NCBI GenBank assembly: GCA_902806595.1
Contig: CADCXC010000011.1
Location: 124,001-188,000, forward strand
Direction: 5' to 3'
Length of the DNA stretch: 64,000 bases
DNA from: Pyrenopolyporus hunteri
Taxonomy: Eukaryota; Ascomycota; Sordariomycetes; Xylariales; Hypoxylaceae
Shown: one piece after another, positions 28,539 through 40,465 of the stretch
How positions within the stretch are numbered: the first letter of the stretch is position 1
Layout of the letters: the number at the start of each line of letters is the position of its first letter
The notes under the pieces: model-generated
Told to the model about the DNA's origin: nothing
The model's database searches: none
Seen by the model: only the letters and a program-made list of their open reading frames with translations
Made by a program: the position numbers and the translations under genes

Positions 28539-31500
28539 TTAATAATTTTTTTTTTTCGTAATTCCCTTTTTTTTTTAATTATTAATAATAATAAATTTTT
28601 TTTTTTTTATTTTTTTACCTATTTTTATAATTTTATCGTAATATCATTTATATTAATAAACGTTTTTAACGTTTTATTAACGTTATTTTTCGTTATAACG
28701 TCGGTAAGGTTATTTTTTTTATAAATTTATTTAATTTCCGTTATTTTTTATTTTTCGTATAATTATCGAAGTAATATAATATCGATTATAAATTTTTTTT
28801 TTTTCGTAATACTTAGTTTAATTAAATATTCGTAAAATAAATAAAAGTTAATATAAATAATAATAAAAAAATTTAAATAATTTAATTTTTTATTAATTAA
28901 CGAAATCGTCGTTTTAAAAATTATTATTATATTTACGTTATATATTATAATGTAAATTTCGCTTATTAAAACGTTTCGTATAACGCGTTTTAATTTAATC
29001 GAATTTTAATAAATAATATTATTTTTAATATTAAAAGATAATTTCGAAAACGTTTTATTTACGATAAATATAATATATTTAATTTAAGAATTTAAATTTT
29101 TATTATTTATAAATAATTTATCGATAAAAACGAATAATTTAATAGTTTTTAAATTTAAAGGTACGAATTATAATCTTCGATCGATATTTACCTTTTATTA
29201 ATTAAATCGTTTATTAAATTTCGTAATTTCGGTAATTTCGAGTTTACGGTATTAAATTATTTCGAATATATTATACGTAATTTTAAATTAATAAATCGAT
29301 ACGATATACGTTCCACGGGTACGTTATTATACGTATTAATACGTTATATTATTAACATTAATTTTAATAAAGGTAATTTTTTTTTTTTTAATTTTTTTAA
29401 CGTAAGTAAATTATTTCGTTAATTTTTATAATAATAATACATTCGTTAAAAATAATCGGATAATTTATAATTAAATATTCTTTTAATTTAATTAAAAATT
29501 TTATTTTTTTTCGTTTTTAATTTTTTATTTAATCGAATATTTTATTAAATAATTCGAAAATATCGTTAATTTATATATTTATTAATTCGAAACGATCGGT
29601 TGGTTTTAATATTAATAAATATAAATTATACGTAAATATAATTATTTAAAGTTTTTTTTTATAATATTTAAAATATATAATTTATTAATATATATTAATT
29701 TTTATTATATTATATAAAAGTTTTATAATTATTATAATTATATTAAAAAAATATTTAAATATAAAAGTAAAAAATAATCGAATTAAAATAATACGATTTA
29801 ATTTTAACTTTAATTATATATAAATTTATATAATATTACGTAATTAAACTTTTATTTTTTTTTATAAAAATAAATATAAATATTATAATTATTCGTTAAT
29901 TTAATCGTTATATAATCGATAATTATATTAATATTATTTTTTTATTTTTATTATTATAATTTTAAATAATAAGTTTAAATTTTTCAAAAAAATATAAAGT
30001 ATTTTTTTTTTTAATTTTTCGAACGATATAAAAATTAAATAATTAAATACCGTGAAATTTAACGAGATCGTATTTTTTAAACGAAAATACGTTTTTATTA
30101 ATAAATCTTTTAATTTTTTTCGTATTTAATTTTTTAAAGGGTTTTTTAAAGATTATAATTTTTTTTTTTTTACGTAATTAAACGATTAAAAGTTAATTTT
30201 CGCATTTTTTTATAATTATATAAATAACGGTAACTTTTAATTTATTTTTATTATCGAATGGTTTTTTATGTTTTCGTTTTTAAGTTTTAAGTGGGTTTTT
30301 TAATGGTATATATATTTTATTATCGTCGTTTTTTTATTAATCGAAATTAAAATCGAATTTTACGATCGAAGTAAACTTTAATACGTTAATTATTATGTTA
30401 CGATTATACGGTTTAATAATTATTATATGGAAATTAACGGGTTTATTATTTATTTTAACGGTATATATTTCGTCGTTTTTAACGATTAATATATATAAGC
30501 TTTTTTAATCGTTTTTTTCGTAAGAAATATATACTTTTAATTATAATGGTAAATTTAATATATCGAATATATTCGAATTATTTTTTATATTAAAAACATC
30601 GATTATTTATCGTTTTATTTTAATTTTATTTATTTTAACTATAATTTTTTTAATCGTCGTTTTTTTAATTTTTAAAAATAATATTATAAATAAATTATCG
30701 ATTAATCGTAAATACGCGTTAAATATTAATAACGTAAATATTAATTTGTTAAATTTTACGATATCGTTAATGGTTTTTATAGTTATTTATAATACGTATT
30801 TAAATTTTACGTTAAATAAATTTTTAAATATAATTTTAAAAATTTATCGTAACGGTTTATAATATCGTTTTAATTTACTTATTAAATTATAAGATTTAAC
30901 GAATATTTTTTTAACTATAATATTTAAAATTTTAATATTAATCGTAAATTTATTAATAATAAAATTTTTTTCGATATCGTAAATAATATCGTCGAATAAA
31001 CTTAAATAAATATTAATTTATATTATTTATAATGTATTTTAAGTATATTTTATTATTATATTTTTTAAGAATTTCGTAATTTAATATATCGTAATTTAAT
31101 TAATAATATAAAATATTAATTTCGTATTAATATATATTACGTCGACGAATATATTATAGTTAAAATTAACGTTATTTTTAATAATAAATTTAAATCGTTT
31201 CGATCGGTTATTATATATTTAATATTAATAGTAATATTTATTAATTTTATCGATTAAAGTTTTATCGAAATTATTATAATTTATTTTAATAAATAAACGA
31301 TATAATTTATTTATTATAAAATAATCGAATCGTCGATAAATTTAACGAAATTTAATTTTTATAAAATAATAATAAATAATTATAAAATTACGATTATTAA
31401 ATAAAAATTATAAATGTTTTTATTTATAAACGATAAAATATTTTTTATTTTTATATGTAAATACGTTTTTAATATTATTAAAATATATATTAAAACGGTT

Positions 31501-34423
31501 TATATTTTTAAAATATAATAAAAACGATATATTTAACGATATAATTTAAAACGTAATAAATTTAAACGATATAAATACGTAAATAATATTTAAATTTTAT
31601 TATTTTACGTTATCGTTAAATCGAATAATATAACGTTTTATTATTTTAATATTTAAAAATATATATAGATATAATCGTTATAAAGTTTTAAATTAAAATT
31701 CGCCGTTAAATAAAATTTCGGTTATTTTTATATTCGATATAATATTTTAAAATATATTAACGTATCGATCGTTAAAATAAAACGTAATATTATATAAAAT
31801 ATCGTAGGTCGTAAAATCGAAAACGTTAATTACGATTATCGTATAAAACGCCGTTTAATTTACGAATATATTTATTACGTTTTAACCGTTAATTTTATCG
31901 TAAATAATAAAATAATAATTTAAAATAACGATCGATAATTTTTCGTCGTTTTTATTATTTTTTTAAATATATTAAACATCGTAATTTTATTTATCGTCGT
32001 TATCGTTATTTTTTCGTACGTCGATTTTTTCGTAATTAAATAAAAATTAATTATAATTTTCGTTAATATTTTTAAAATCGAAATTTTATTTTTATATGTA
32101 ACGTTGTTAATTTATACGTTTATTTCGTCGTTTTAAAATAAAGTATTTTATAAATTAATATTTCGTTTTATCGTATATAAAATATTTTTTTTAACGTTAC
32201 GATTTTTTAATACGTTATAAAATTTTATTATATAATCGAAATTAACTTTTATTATTATAATAAATTCGATTAATTTAATATTAATTCGATATTTTTTAAT
32301 TATAATTTATATTATATAATTTAATACGATATATTATATCGGCGATAACTCGAAAATTTAAATAAATATTATCGAATATATTTAATTATTAAAAAATTAT
32401 AACGTAAAAAATAAAATATTTTTATACGATAATTACGATATTTTTTTTAAAATTATAATCGATTACGTAATTAATTATTAATTTTTTTTAAATATATTAA
32501 ATCTTTTTAATTAATAATTTTATTTAAATAAATAAATTTTTATTAAAGTTTTTTTTTATAATTAAAAATATTATCGTTTAACGTTATTTAATTATATATA
32601 TTTATTAATTTTTTAATAAATAAAAATACGTTTTTATACGTTTAATTATATTTTAAAAAATATAGTTTATATCGATTAATTAATCGTAATAATATTATTA
32701 TATTCGTTTTTTTAACATTATTAAATATATATTAACGTACATATATTTTTTAACTTTAATTTTATAATATAAATTTTTAAAAACTTTAATTTTTTCGTTT
32801 ATAATATCGTATTTATTACTTTTAAATTTATAATCGTCGTTATTATATATTTTAATAAAGTCGATAAAAATACGTAACGAATTAAAATTTATTAAATATT
32901 AATATATTTATTAAATTAATTATAAACGATATAACGATTATAAGTTTTATTATTATTATAAAATAATATAACATTATTAATCGAATTAATATTATAATTA
33001 TTATAATATTAATTATTATATCGATTATTATTAAAAAATAATATAATATTATTAATCGATTTATTATTAAAAAATAATAAAAATAATAAATTATTATTAA
33101 TCGAATTATTATTAAATCGATTATTATATTATAAAATTTTAAAATTATTTTAATAATTATATTATAATATTTTTTATATCGTTAAATATTATAAATGTTA
33201 TTATAATAATTTTAAAAGTTATTAATTATTTTAATTACGATTAATTTAAAAGTTTTTAATCGATTAAAAAAATATATTTTTATTAAAATTTTCGTAAAAA
33301 AATAAAATTACTTTTATTAATAAATTCGTTAAATTATTTTTTAATTATTTTTTTAACGATATTTTTTAAAAATAGTAAAAATTTAATAACTTTAATTATT
33401 TTCGTTAATTTTTTAACGTAAATATAAACGTTTTTAATATATACGTTATATTTTCATAAATAATTAATTTTTTTAATACGTAATTATTTAATTATATATT
33501 AAAATTATTTAATTATATATTAAAATTATTTTTCGTTTTAATTATCGAAGTTTTTTTTAAATCGTCGTTATAATTAAACGTTAAAAAAGTTGTTATTATA
33601 CATTTAAAAATACTCCGTAAAATAAATATTTAAAACTTTTAATTTTATTTTATCGAGGTTAAATTTTTTAAAATTTAAACTCGTATAATTTAAATTAACG
33701 AAATTTTTTTAAATTTTACCTACTTTCGATATTATATAAATAAATTTTAATTAATTAATAAATTTAATATTATAACATTTTATCGAAAATAAAAAAGTTT
33801 TTTTTTATTTATATAAAAAAAAACTTTTAATTATAATTATTTAATAACGGTAATCGATATAAAAAAAATAAAATAAAATAAAAAAAAATAATAAATAAAT
33901 CGATTTAAAAGTTTTTTCGTAAATAATTAAATCGTTAACGTATATACGTTTCGAATTTAATTAATCGAAAATAAAAATTTATAAAAATTAAAATAACCGT
34001 TTTCGTATTTAATTAATTATTATTAATATAAAACGTTTTAAATAATTAATTAAATACGATAATAAAATCTTTCGTACGTAATAAACGTAAATTTATTAAC
34101 GTTTTTTTATATATCGTATACGAATATTACTTAATATATTATATACGATATATTACGCCTCGAAATTTTTAAAATAATACGGTTAATTTTACGTTTTTAA
34201 AAACTATTAATATAAAACGCTTCGAATTTTTAAAAATAATTTAATAATTAATCGTTTTTTTTTATTAAAATTTATTTATTCGATCGAATTTTAATATTTC
34301 TTCGAATTAAATTATAATAAAATAAATAATTTTTTCGCATTTTAAATTTTTTTAAATTCGTAAATTTTCTTTTAATAAAAACTTTATTATTTATATTTAA
34401 CTTATTAATTAAATATTAATTAA

Positions 34424-34695
34424 TATTAAATAATAAAAAGTTATTAATTAATAAATCGAAGGAAAAATATTATATAATCGTTTAATATAAAAATTTACGA
34501 AAAAAATATTATATTTATTATATTTATTTATATAAAAATATAATTAATTAACTTCGTATTAATCGATATTTATATACCGTTTTAAAATATATGTTTTAAA
34601 TCTTCGTTATTTAAAATAACGAAGTATTTAATAAAAATATATTCATCGTTATTACCGTTACGATAAATTTTTTAATATAAAACTATATAGTTATA
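34424..34695. repeat. Right LTR of element 2
   Basis: 272 bp, alignable to 28267-28538 without length change; the landmark AACTTCGTATTAATCGATAT is identical in both. It keeps C (TACCG, TTCATCG) where the left copy has T, and lost many G. Confidence 0.95.
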
Positions 34696-34700
34696 TACGC

Positions 34701-37336
34701 TATATTAAATATATTTTTTTTTATAAATTTATTATTTTTTATTATAAATAAAAAATAATTTATTATAATTAAAAAAAAAATTTATTTTTATTTTATTTTT
34801 ATTTATTTTTATTTTATTTATTTTTATTTTTATATTTTTTTTATTTTTATTTCTTTTTATTTTTATTTTTTTTTATTTTTATTTCTTTTTATTTTTATTT
34901 TTTTTTACTTTCGTTTCGTAATTTATATCGTTTTTTATTTCCGTTTTTAAAGTTTTATCCCCTTTTATTTTTACCTTTTTTAATTTTCGTTTTTTTTAAT
35001 TTTCGCTTTATTTAATTTTAATTTCCTTTAATTTTTATTTTTTAATTCGTATTTTTTTTTACGCGTTTAATAAATCGCGATTTTAAATATACGCTTTAAT
35101 AATAAAATTAATCGAAATTTTAATATCGATTATTTAATAAAATTAAATTATTATATTAAATTATAATAAAAAGGAAAAAAAATTAATAATTAATAAATTT
35201 TTATTAAAATCGATTATTAATTTTTTTAATTTTAATGTATATATAATATATAATATTATTTCGTAATATTAATTAAAGTTTTTATATTTATTTTATTAAC
35301 TTTTAAAAATATAATTAAACTTTTAAATATATTAATATTAATTATTTTATATTAATTATTTTTAATATTTAACGTATAAAAAAAATTAATTACGAGTTTA
35401 TTAATATTAATTAAAAGATAAAACTTTTATTTTTTATTATTTTTTAAAATAATATTAATTTTAATATAATTTATAAAAAAAAACGTCGTTTTTTCGATTA
35501 ATTTAAATCGTTATCGTCGTCGTATTAATTATATATATTTTCGAAAATATTATCGTAATAATTAAAATTAAATAAATTTAATAAAATATTATCGTAAAAA
35601 TAATAAGTTTTATTATTATTTTTTTTAAATTTATCGTAATTACATTTATTAATGTTTTTTTTATATTTACGTTTCGTATTTTATAACGTAAAAAATAATT
35701 TTATTATAAAAGTTATTATTATTTTATAACTATTTTTTTACGCGTTTTAAATAAAACGAAATTTAAAAGTTTTTTTTTTAATTTAAAAATAATATAATAA
35801 TATTAATAAAAAATAATTATATAAAATACGCGAAAAAATATTTTCGTGAAATTTTTTAAAAAAAAAATAAAATTAATTATAATATTAAAAAATTATTTCG
35901 AAGTTATTTTCGTTTAATTTATTCGATATTATTAATATATATATATTTAATTTATATTTATTACGATTATAAAAATCGGGTTTTTTTTTAGGGAAAAAAA
36001 TTAAATAATTTACATTAAAAAATATATAAAAGTTTATTCGAAAAAATAATATATTATAATAATTATTTAAAAAATTATTTTTTCGATATAAAATTTTTAT
36101 ATATTTATATATATAATTTTTAAGAAATTATTTATTTATTTTTTTTAATATTATATAATAAATTTATAATTTATATAATATATTTATAATACGATAAAAT
36201 TTATTATAGTAATAAATAATTAAAAGGAAGTTTTATCGAATTAATTAATTTAACGATTTCGATTTATTAAGCGATAATTTAACGATATTATTAAAAATAT
36301 TATCGGACGATTTATTAACGTTTAAAAAGTTAAAAAAATATTTAAAATTTTAAAATTTATTTCGAAAATATTTAATAGTAAAAATTTAAAGTTATAATGT
36401 AATAATTTATTAAATTAATATTAATTATATTAAAATAAAAATAAATTTACCGTTATTTTAATTTAAAATATAAAAATAATATTTTTTATAAAATAAAATA
36501 TCGTCGTCGAATATATTTATCGTTACGTTTTTAAAATTATAAAATATTAATAAAAATAATTAATTATTTAATAAATAAAATTTATACGCGTAATTTTTTT
36601 TTTCGTTATTTATTTAAACGTTTTTAATTATAATATAATAAATATAATATATAATTTTATAAAAAATACTTTTATTATCGAATATTTAAAAATTAAATAA
36701 TAAACGTTAAAATATTTAAAAAAAATATATTTATTTTTATCGATAAAAAATTTAATAAATGAAAAAAACCATTTAAACGTTATAACGTATTAATTTCGCG
36801 ATAAAAATATTATTAAAATAATAAAAAATAAAAATAAAAATTTTAAAATAAATAAATAAATATTTAAATAAATTAATAAATAAAAGTAAATAAATAAATA
36901 TTTAAATATTTATTTATTTACTTATTTAAATAATTTACATTTAAATTAATATAAATTCGAATATAAAACGAAATCGATTAAATATTTATATTATATTATA
37001 TTATTTTTTTAAAAGTAATATTTAATTATATTATTTTTTTAAAAAAATTTTATTACGATTTATATTATTAATTTTTAATAGTTTTAATAAATTAACGATT
37101 TTAAAAAAATAACTTATTATAAATACTTTAATATATATTTTTTAAAAACTAAATTATATAATCGTAAAATATTTAAATATAATAAAATATCTTAAAAATA
37201 AAAAGAAAATAACGTTATAAACTTTATAACTTTAACGTACCCCTATAATTAAAATGGATTTAACATCTAAAAATTCTTTAAATTAACGGTTTAACGGAAA
37301 AATTGCTTATGGTCCGGCGTGGATATTAAAAAAACG
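34701..37336. repeat. RIP-degraded AT-rich DNA right of element 2
   Basis: No gene. About 34780-34915 is a T-rich, TTTTTATTT-type simple repeat on the + strand. 36885-36922 is a perfect 38-bp palindrome. From about 37240 mutated sequence fades and non-CpG C and G reappear (for example GGTCCGGCGTGG near 37311-37322), so an almost unmutated island abuts the inverted repeat that starts at 37343. Confidence 0.75.
36885..36922. repeat. Perfect 38-bp AT palindrome
   Basis: AGTAAATAAATAAATATTT is followed without a spacer by its exact reverse complement. It could extrude as a cruciform. It is embedded in further AAATA-type simple sequence. Confidence 0.9.
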
Positions 37337-37342
37337 CACAAG

Positions 37343-37395
37343 TACGGTGCTCCATTAGTGCAAAACCGACAAAACTATTTTTGAAATGAATTTTA
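37343..37395 (+). repeat. Left 53-bp terminal inverted repeat, not RIP-mutated
   Basis: Exact reverse complement of 40466-40518. It keeps CpA, CpC and CpT (CTCC, GCAAAACC, GACAAAACT) although AT-saturated DNA starts a few bases further in. Confidence 0.95.
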
Positions 37396-37792
37396 CCACG
37401 AAAAAAAATTTTTTTTTTTAATATTTATAAAAAAGTTTTTTTATATTTATTTTAATTTAAATATCGTAATTTAATTTAATTATTTAATTTAATTTAATAT
37501 TTATTAATATAATTTAATTTTAATTATTATTTTTATTTAAAATTAATTTTTATTTTATATAAAATATTAAATATTATTATATATATTATTATATTTTATT
37601 ATCGAATTTTATTTATATTATTAATATATTAAAATATTTATTATATTTAATAATTTTATATATAAATTTACGTATAATTATATTAATATATAATATATAA
37701 TATATATTTTTTATTTAATTTAATTATATATAATTATTATTATAAAATTTATTATATTTTATTTATTTTAAAAATATAAAATATAAAAATTA

Positions 37793-37996
37793 TATTAATA
37801 AATATATACGTAAATAAAATAAAAAAATAATAATAAAAATAATAATAAATAAATAAAATTAATATTATATAAATTATTTAAAAAAAATTATTTAATAAAA
37901 AAACCGTAAAAAAAATTTTTTTTATATAAATAAAAATATATAAATATTTTTTAAAATATATATTACGAAATAATACGTATATAAATTAATTAATTA
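37793..37996 (-). repeat. Degenerate LTR of the element 1 family, reversed
   Basis: Read on the minus strand, this matches the element 1 LTR through its main landmarks: ATATACGTATTATTTCGTAAT, TTTATATAAA, TTTTTTACGGTTTTTTTATT, AATTTATATAATATTAATTTT and the ATTATTATT-rich end. At about 204 bp it is slightly shorter than the 215-bp LTR. It is probably a solo LTR; no convincing target duplication was seen. Confidence 0.75.
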
Positions 37997-38002
37997 TTAA
38001 AT

Positions 38003-38251
38003 TATATCGTTAATTTTACGTTAATTAAATTTTTTTAATAATATAAATTTTATATTAATATATATTTAATTTTATATAAATATTAAAAATATAAATAATA
38101 ATTCGAAATAATTATATATTTTTTAATATTTTTTAAAATTATTAAATATATATATATAATTAATTTTATATTTAAATAATTTTTAAAATAAAATATATAT
38201 TAATATAAATTTTATATTATTAAAAAATTTAATTAAAATTAACGATATAAT
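38003..38251. repeat. Foldback element, arms about 60 bp
   Basis: 38003-38070 and 38192-38251 are near-complementary. Both contain ATATCGTTAATTTTA, an AATTAAATTTTTTTAATAATATAAA-type segment and TATTAATATATAT, with the second reading as the reverse complement. The spacer is about 120 bp. It resembles a miniature inverted-repeat element. Confidence 0.6.
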
Positions 38252-38414
38252 TTTTATATTTTATATTTTTAAAATAAATAACATATAATAAAATTTATAA
38301 TAAAATATATAAAATTTAATATATATAATAATTTTAATTAAAAAATTTATTAAATTTATTATATATTTATATATAAATTTATTAATAAAATAAAATAAAA
38401 AATAAAAAATATAT

Positions 38415-38686
38415 TATAATTATATAATTTTATATTAAAAAATTTATCGTAACGATAATAGCGGTAAATATATTTTTATTAAATGTTTCGTCGTTTTAAA
38501 TAATAAAAACTTAAAATATATATTTTAAAAAAATATATAAATATCGATTAATACGAAATTAATTAATTATATTTTTATATAAATAAATATAATAAATATA
38601 ATATTTTTTTTCGTAATTTTTATATTAAACGATCGTATAATATTTTTTTTCGATTTATTAATTAACGATTTTTTTATCGTTTAATA
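38415..38686 (-). repeat. Solo LTR of the element 2 family, reversed, with target duplication
   Basis: The reverse complement aligns end to end with the 272-bp element 2 LTR and is itself exactly 272 bp. Landmarks include TTTCGTATTAATCGATATTT and the TTATATTTATTTATATAAAA region. TATAT flanks both sides (38410-38414 and 38687-38691), as expected for a solo LTR left by recombination between two LTRs, though the AT context weakens this. Confidence 0.85.
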
Positions 38687-38754
38687 TATATTTTTTATAT
38701 TAATAATATAAAAAAAAATTTAATAATAAAAATAAATAATATATATAATAATAT

Positions 38755-38965
38755 TTAAAATATTTAATAATGAAATTTTTTAAAAAATTATTATATATAA
38801 TTATAATAATAATAATAATAAATTTCGATAAAATAATTAATAAATAATTAATAAATTTATTATAAATTATAATTATTTAAATTTAAATTTAAATTAATTA
38901 TATATAATTTAATATATTTTAATAAAATTTATAAAATAACGATTTTAAAATAAATATATTTATTT
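38755..38965 (+). repeat. Dispersed repeat copy B (matches 415-630)
   Basis: Same orientation and order of segments as 415-630, with more CpG lost. It sits just right of the solo LTR inside the inverted-repeat block. Confidence 0.6.
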
Positions 38966-39009
38966 ATAATTTTATTTAAAAATTAAAATATATATAATAT
39001 ATAAATTTT

Positions 39010-39195
39010 TAATATATTAATAAATATACGTATAATAATAAAAAATAAAAAATAATTAAAATAAAATAAAATTAATATTATATAAATTATTTAAAAATTT
39101 TTATTTATTAAATAAATAATAATAAAATTTATATAAATAAAAATATATAAATATTTTTTAAAAATATATATTATAAAATAATATATATTAAATAA
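39010..39195 (-). repeat. Second degenerate LTR of the element 1 family, reversed
   Basis: Repeats 37793-37985 in the same (reversed) orientation: ATTAATAAATATACGTA, AAAATTAATATTATATAAATTATTT and TATAAATATTTTTTAAAAATATATATTA-type segments in order. It has small internal deletions and is truncated at the right end. Confidence 0.6.
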
Positions 39196-39199
39196 ATAA

Positions 39200-39890
39200 A
39201 AATCGTTAATAAATAATCGAAAAAATATTATATAATTATATAATAAAAATAATAAAAATAAAATAAAATAATTAATTTTATATTAATCGTTATTTATATA
39301 TATTTTAAAAATATATATTTTAAATTTTATTAAATAAAATAATAAAATATTTAATAAAAATATTTATAAAATTTATAAATATATAAAATAATTATTATAT
39401 TAAAAATAAATAATTTAATAATTTTTTAATAATAATTTAATTACGTTATATATATATATATATTTATTAAATTTAATTTTAAAAATAAAAACGTAAAAAT
39501 TTATTTATAATTTATAAATTTAAATATTTTTTTATTTTTATTTTAATATAATTAAAATATTTTATATTTATAAATATAATAAATTATTATTATTATTTAT
39601 TTTATTTTAAAAATTTAATTAAAATATTATATAATATAATATAATTATTAATTTAATAAAATTAATTTTTAATAATTATTTATTTTAATATTATTAAATA
39701 AATAAAAAATCATTAATAAATAATTAATAAAATTATATAATTATTTAAAAAATTAAAAATAAATTAAATAAATTAAATTATATATATATAAAAATTATAA
39801 ATAAAATAATTTTATATTAATTAATATTTATATTTATTTTAAAAATATATATTTTAAATTTTTATTACGTAAAATAATAAAATATTTAAT
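39200..39890 (+). repeat. Two degenerate forward copies of the element 2 LTR family
   Basis: About 39200-39370 and 39710-39890 share one pattern: AATCGTTAATAAATAAT or its AT variant, ATTATATAATTAT, then TTTTATATTAAT followed by TTTTAAAAATATATATTTTAAA and AATAATAAAATATTTAAT. This follows the order of the element 2 LTR with an internal deletion. The match is inferred from segment order in very AT-rich DNA, so it is less secure than the solo LTR at 38415. Confidence 0.4.
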
Positions 39891-40062
39891 ATAAAATTAT
39901 ATTATTATAAATATAAATATTTTTATTTAAATAAAATTTAAAAATATTTTTTTTAAAAAATTTTTTATTTTTTATTTTTTTTAATTATTTAAATTTAAAT
40001 TTAATATATTATTATTATATTTATTTTAATTTTTATATAAATATTAAAAATTAATTTTTTTA

Positions 40063-40235
40063 TATTATTATAAAATTATTAACGTTTATAATTTTAAAAT
40101 TTATTTTATATATAATTTAAAAAAATAATTAATATATTATTTTAATATAATTATATATATAAATATAAAATTAAAATAAAAAAAATATTATATAATATTT
40201 ATAAAATTATAAACGTTAATAATTTTATTAATATT
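40063..40235. repeat. Foldback with about 50-bp arms
   Basis: AAAATTATTAACGTTTATAA near 40073-40092 reappears as its reverse complement near 40204-40223, with matching AT flanks and a spacer of about 90 bp. Confidence 0.6.
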
Positions 40236-40465
40236 TTATATAAAAATATTAATATAATTATTTTTTTTATTTTTTTATTTATAAATAATTTAATAATTTA
40301 ATAAAAACTTTTTATATATTATTTCGAAATATTATAAATTATAAATTTAAAAACCGTTTATTTATATCTATTTTATTAAATTAATTATAAATATATAAAA
40401 TTAACGATTTTATATAAAAAATGCGTAATTTTTACTAGGGTAGTGCGCCTAGCGGTGGATTGACT

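Larger units (their letters stand above)
28267..34695. mobile_element. RIP-inactivated LTR retrotransposon, element 2 (6.43 kb)
   Basis: Two direct repeats of exactly 272 bp each (28267-28538 and 34424-34695) bound 5.9 kb of AT-rich DNA with no open frame. The outer ends read TA...CA and TA...TA, as expected from a TG...CA element after RIP. The flanking 5-mers are TACGT (28262-28266) and TACGC (34696-34700), differing by one transition, which fits a 5-bp target duplication. G is kept in the left part and C in short stretches near the right end, so strand bias switches within the element (roughly 33.6 kb). Coding domains are too degraded to assign a superfamily. TATATAAA-like boxes exist on both strands, so orientation is undetermined. 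Confidence 0.92.

Noticed and set aside
1..40430. Mitochondrial DNA or AT-rich contaminant as source of the block
   Set aside because: LTR pairs with target duplications, strand-biased transitions and the continuous join to nuclear-type genes point to RIP-mutated nuclear DNA; no mitochondrial gene is readable.
1..40430. CRISPR-like arrays among the minisatellites
   Set aside because: The repeats are directly abutting tandem units without unique spacers, and the genome is eukaryotic.
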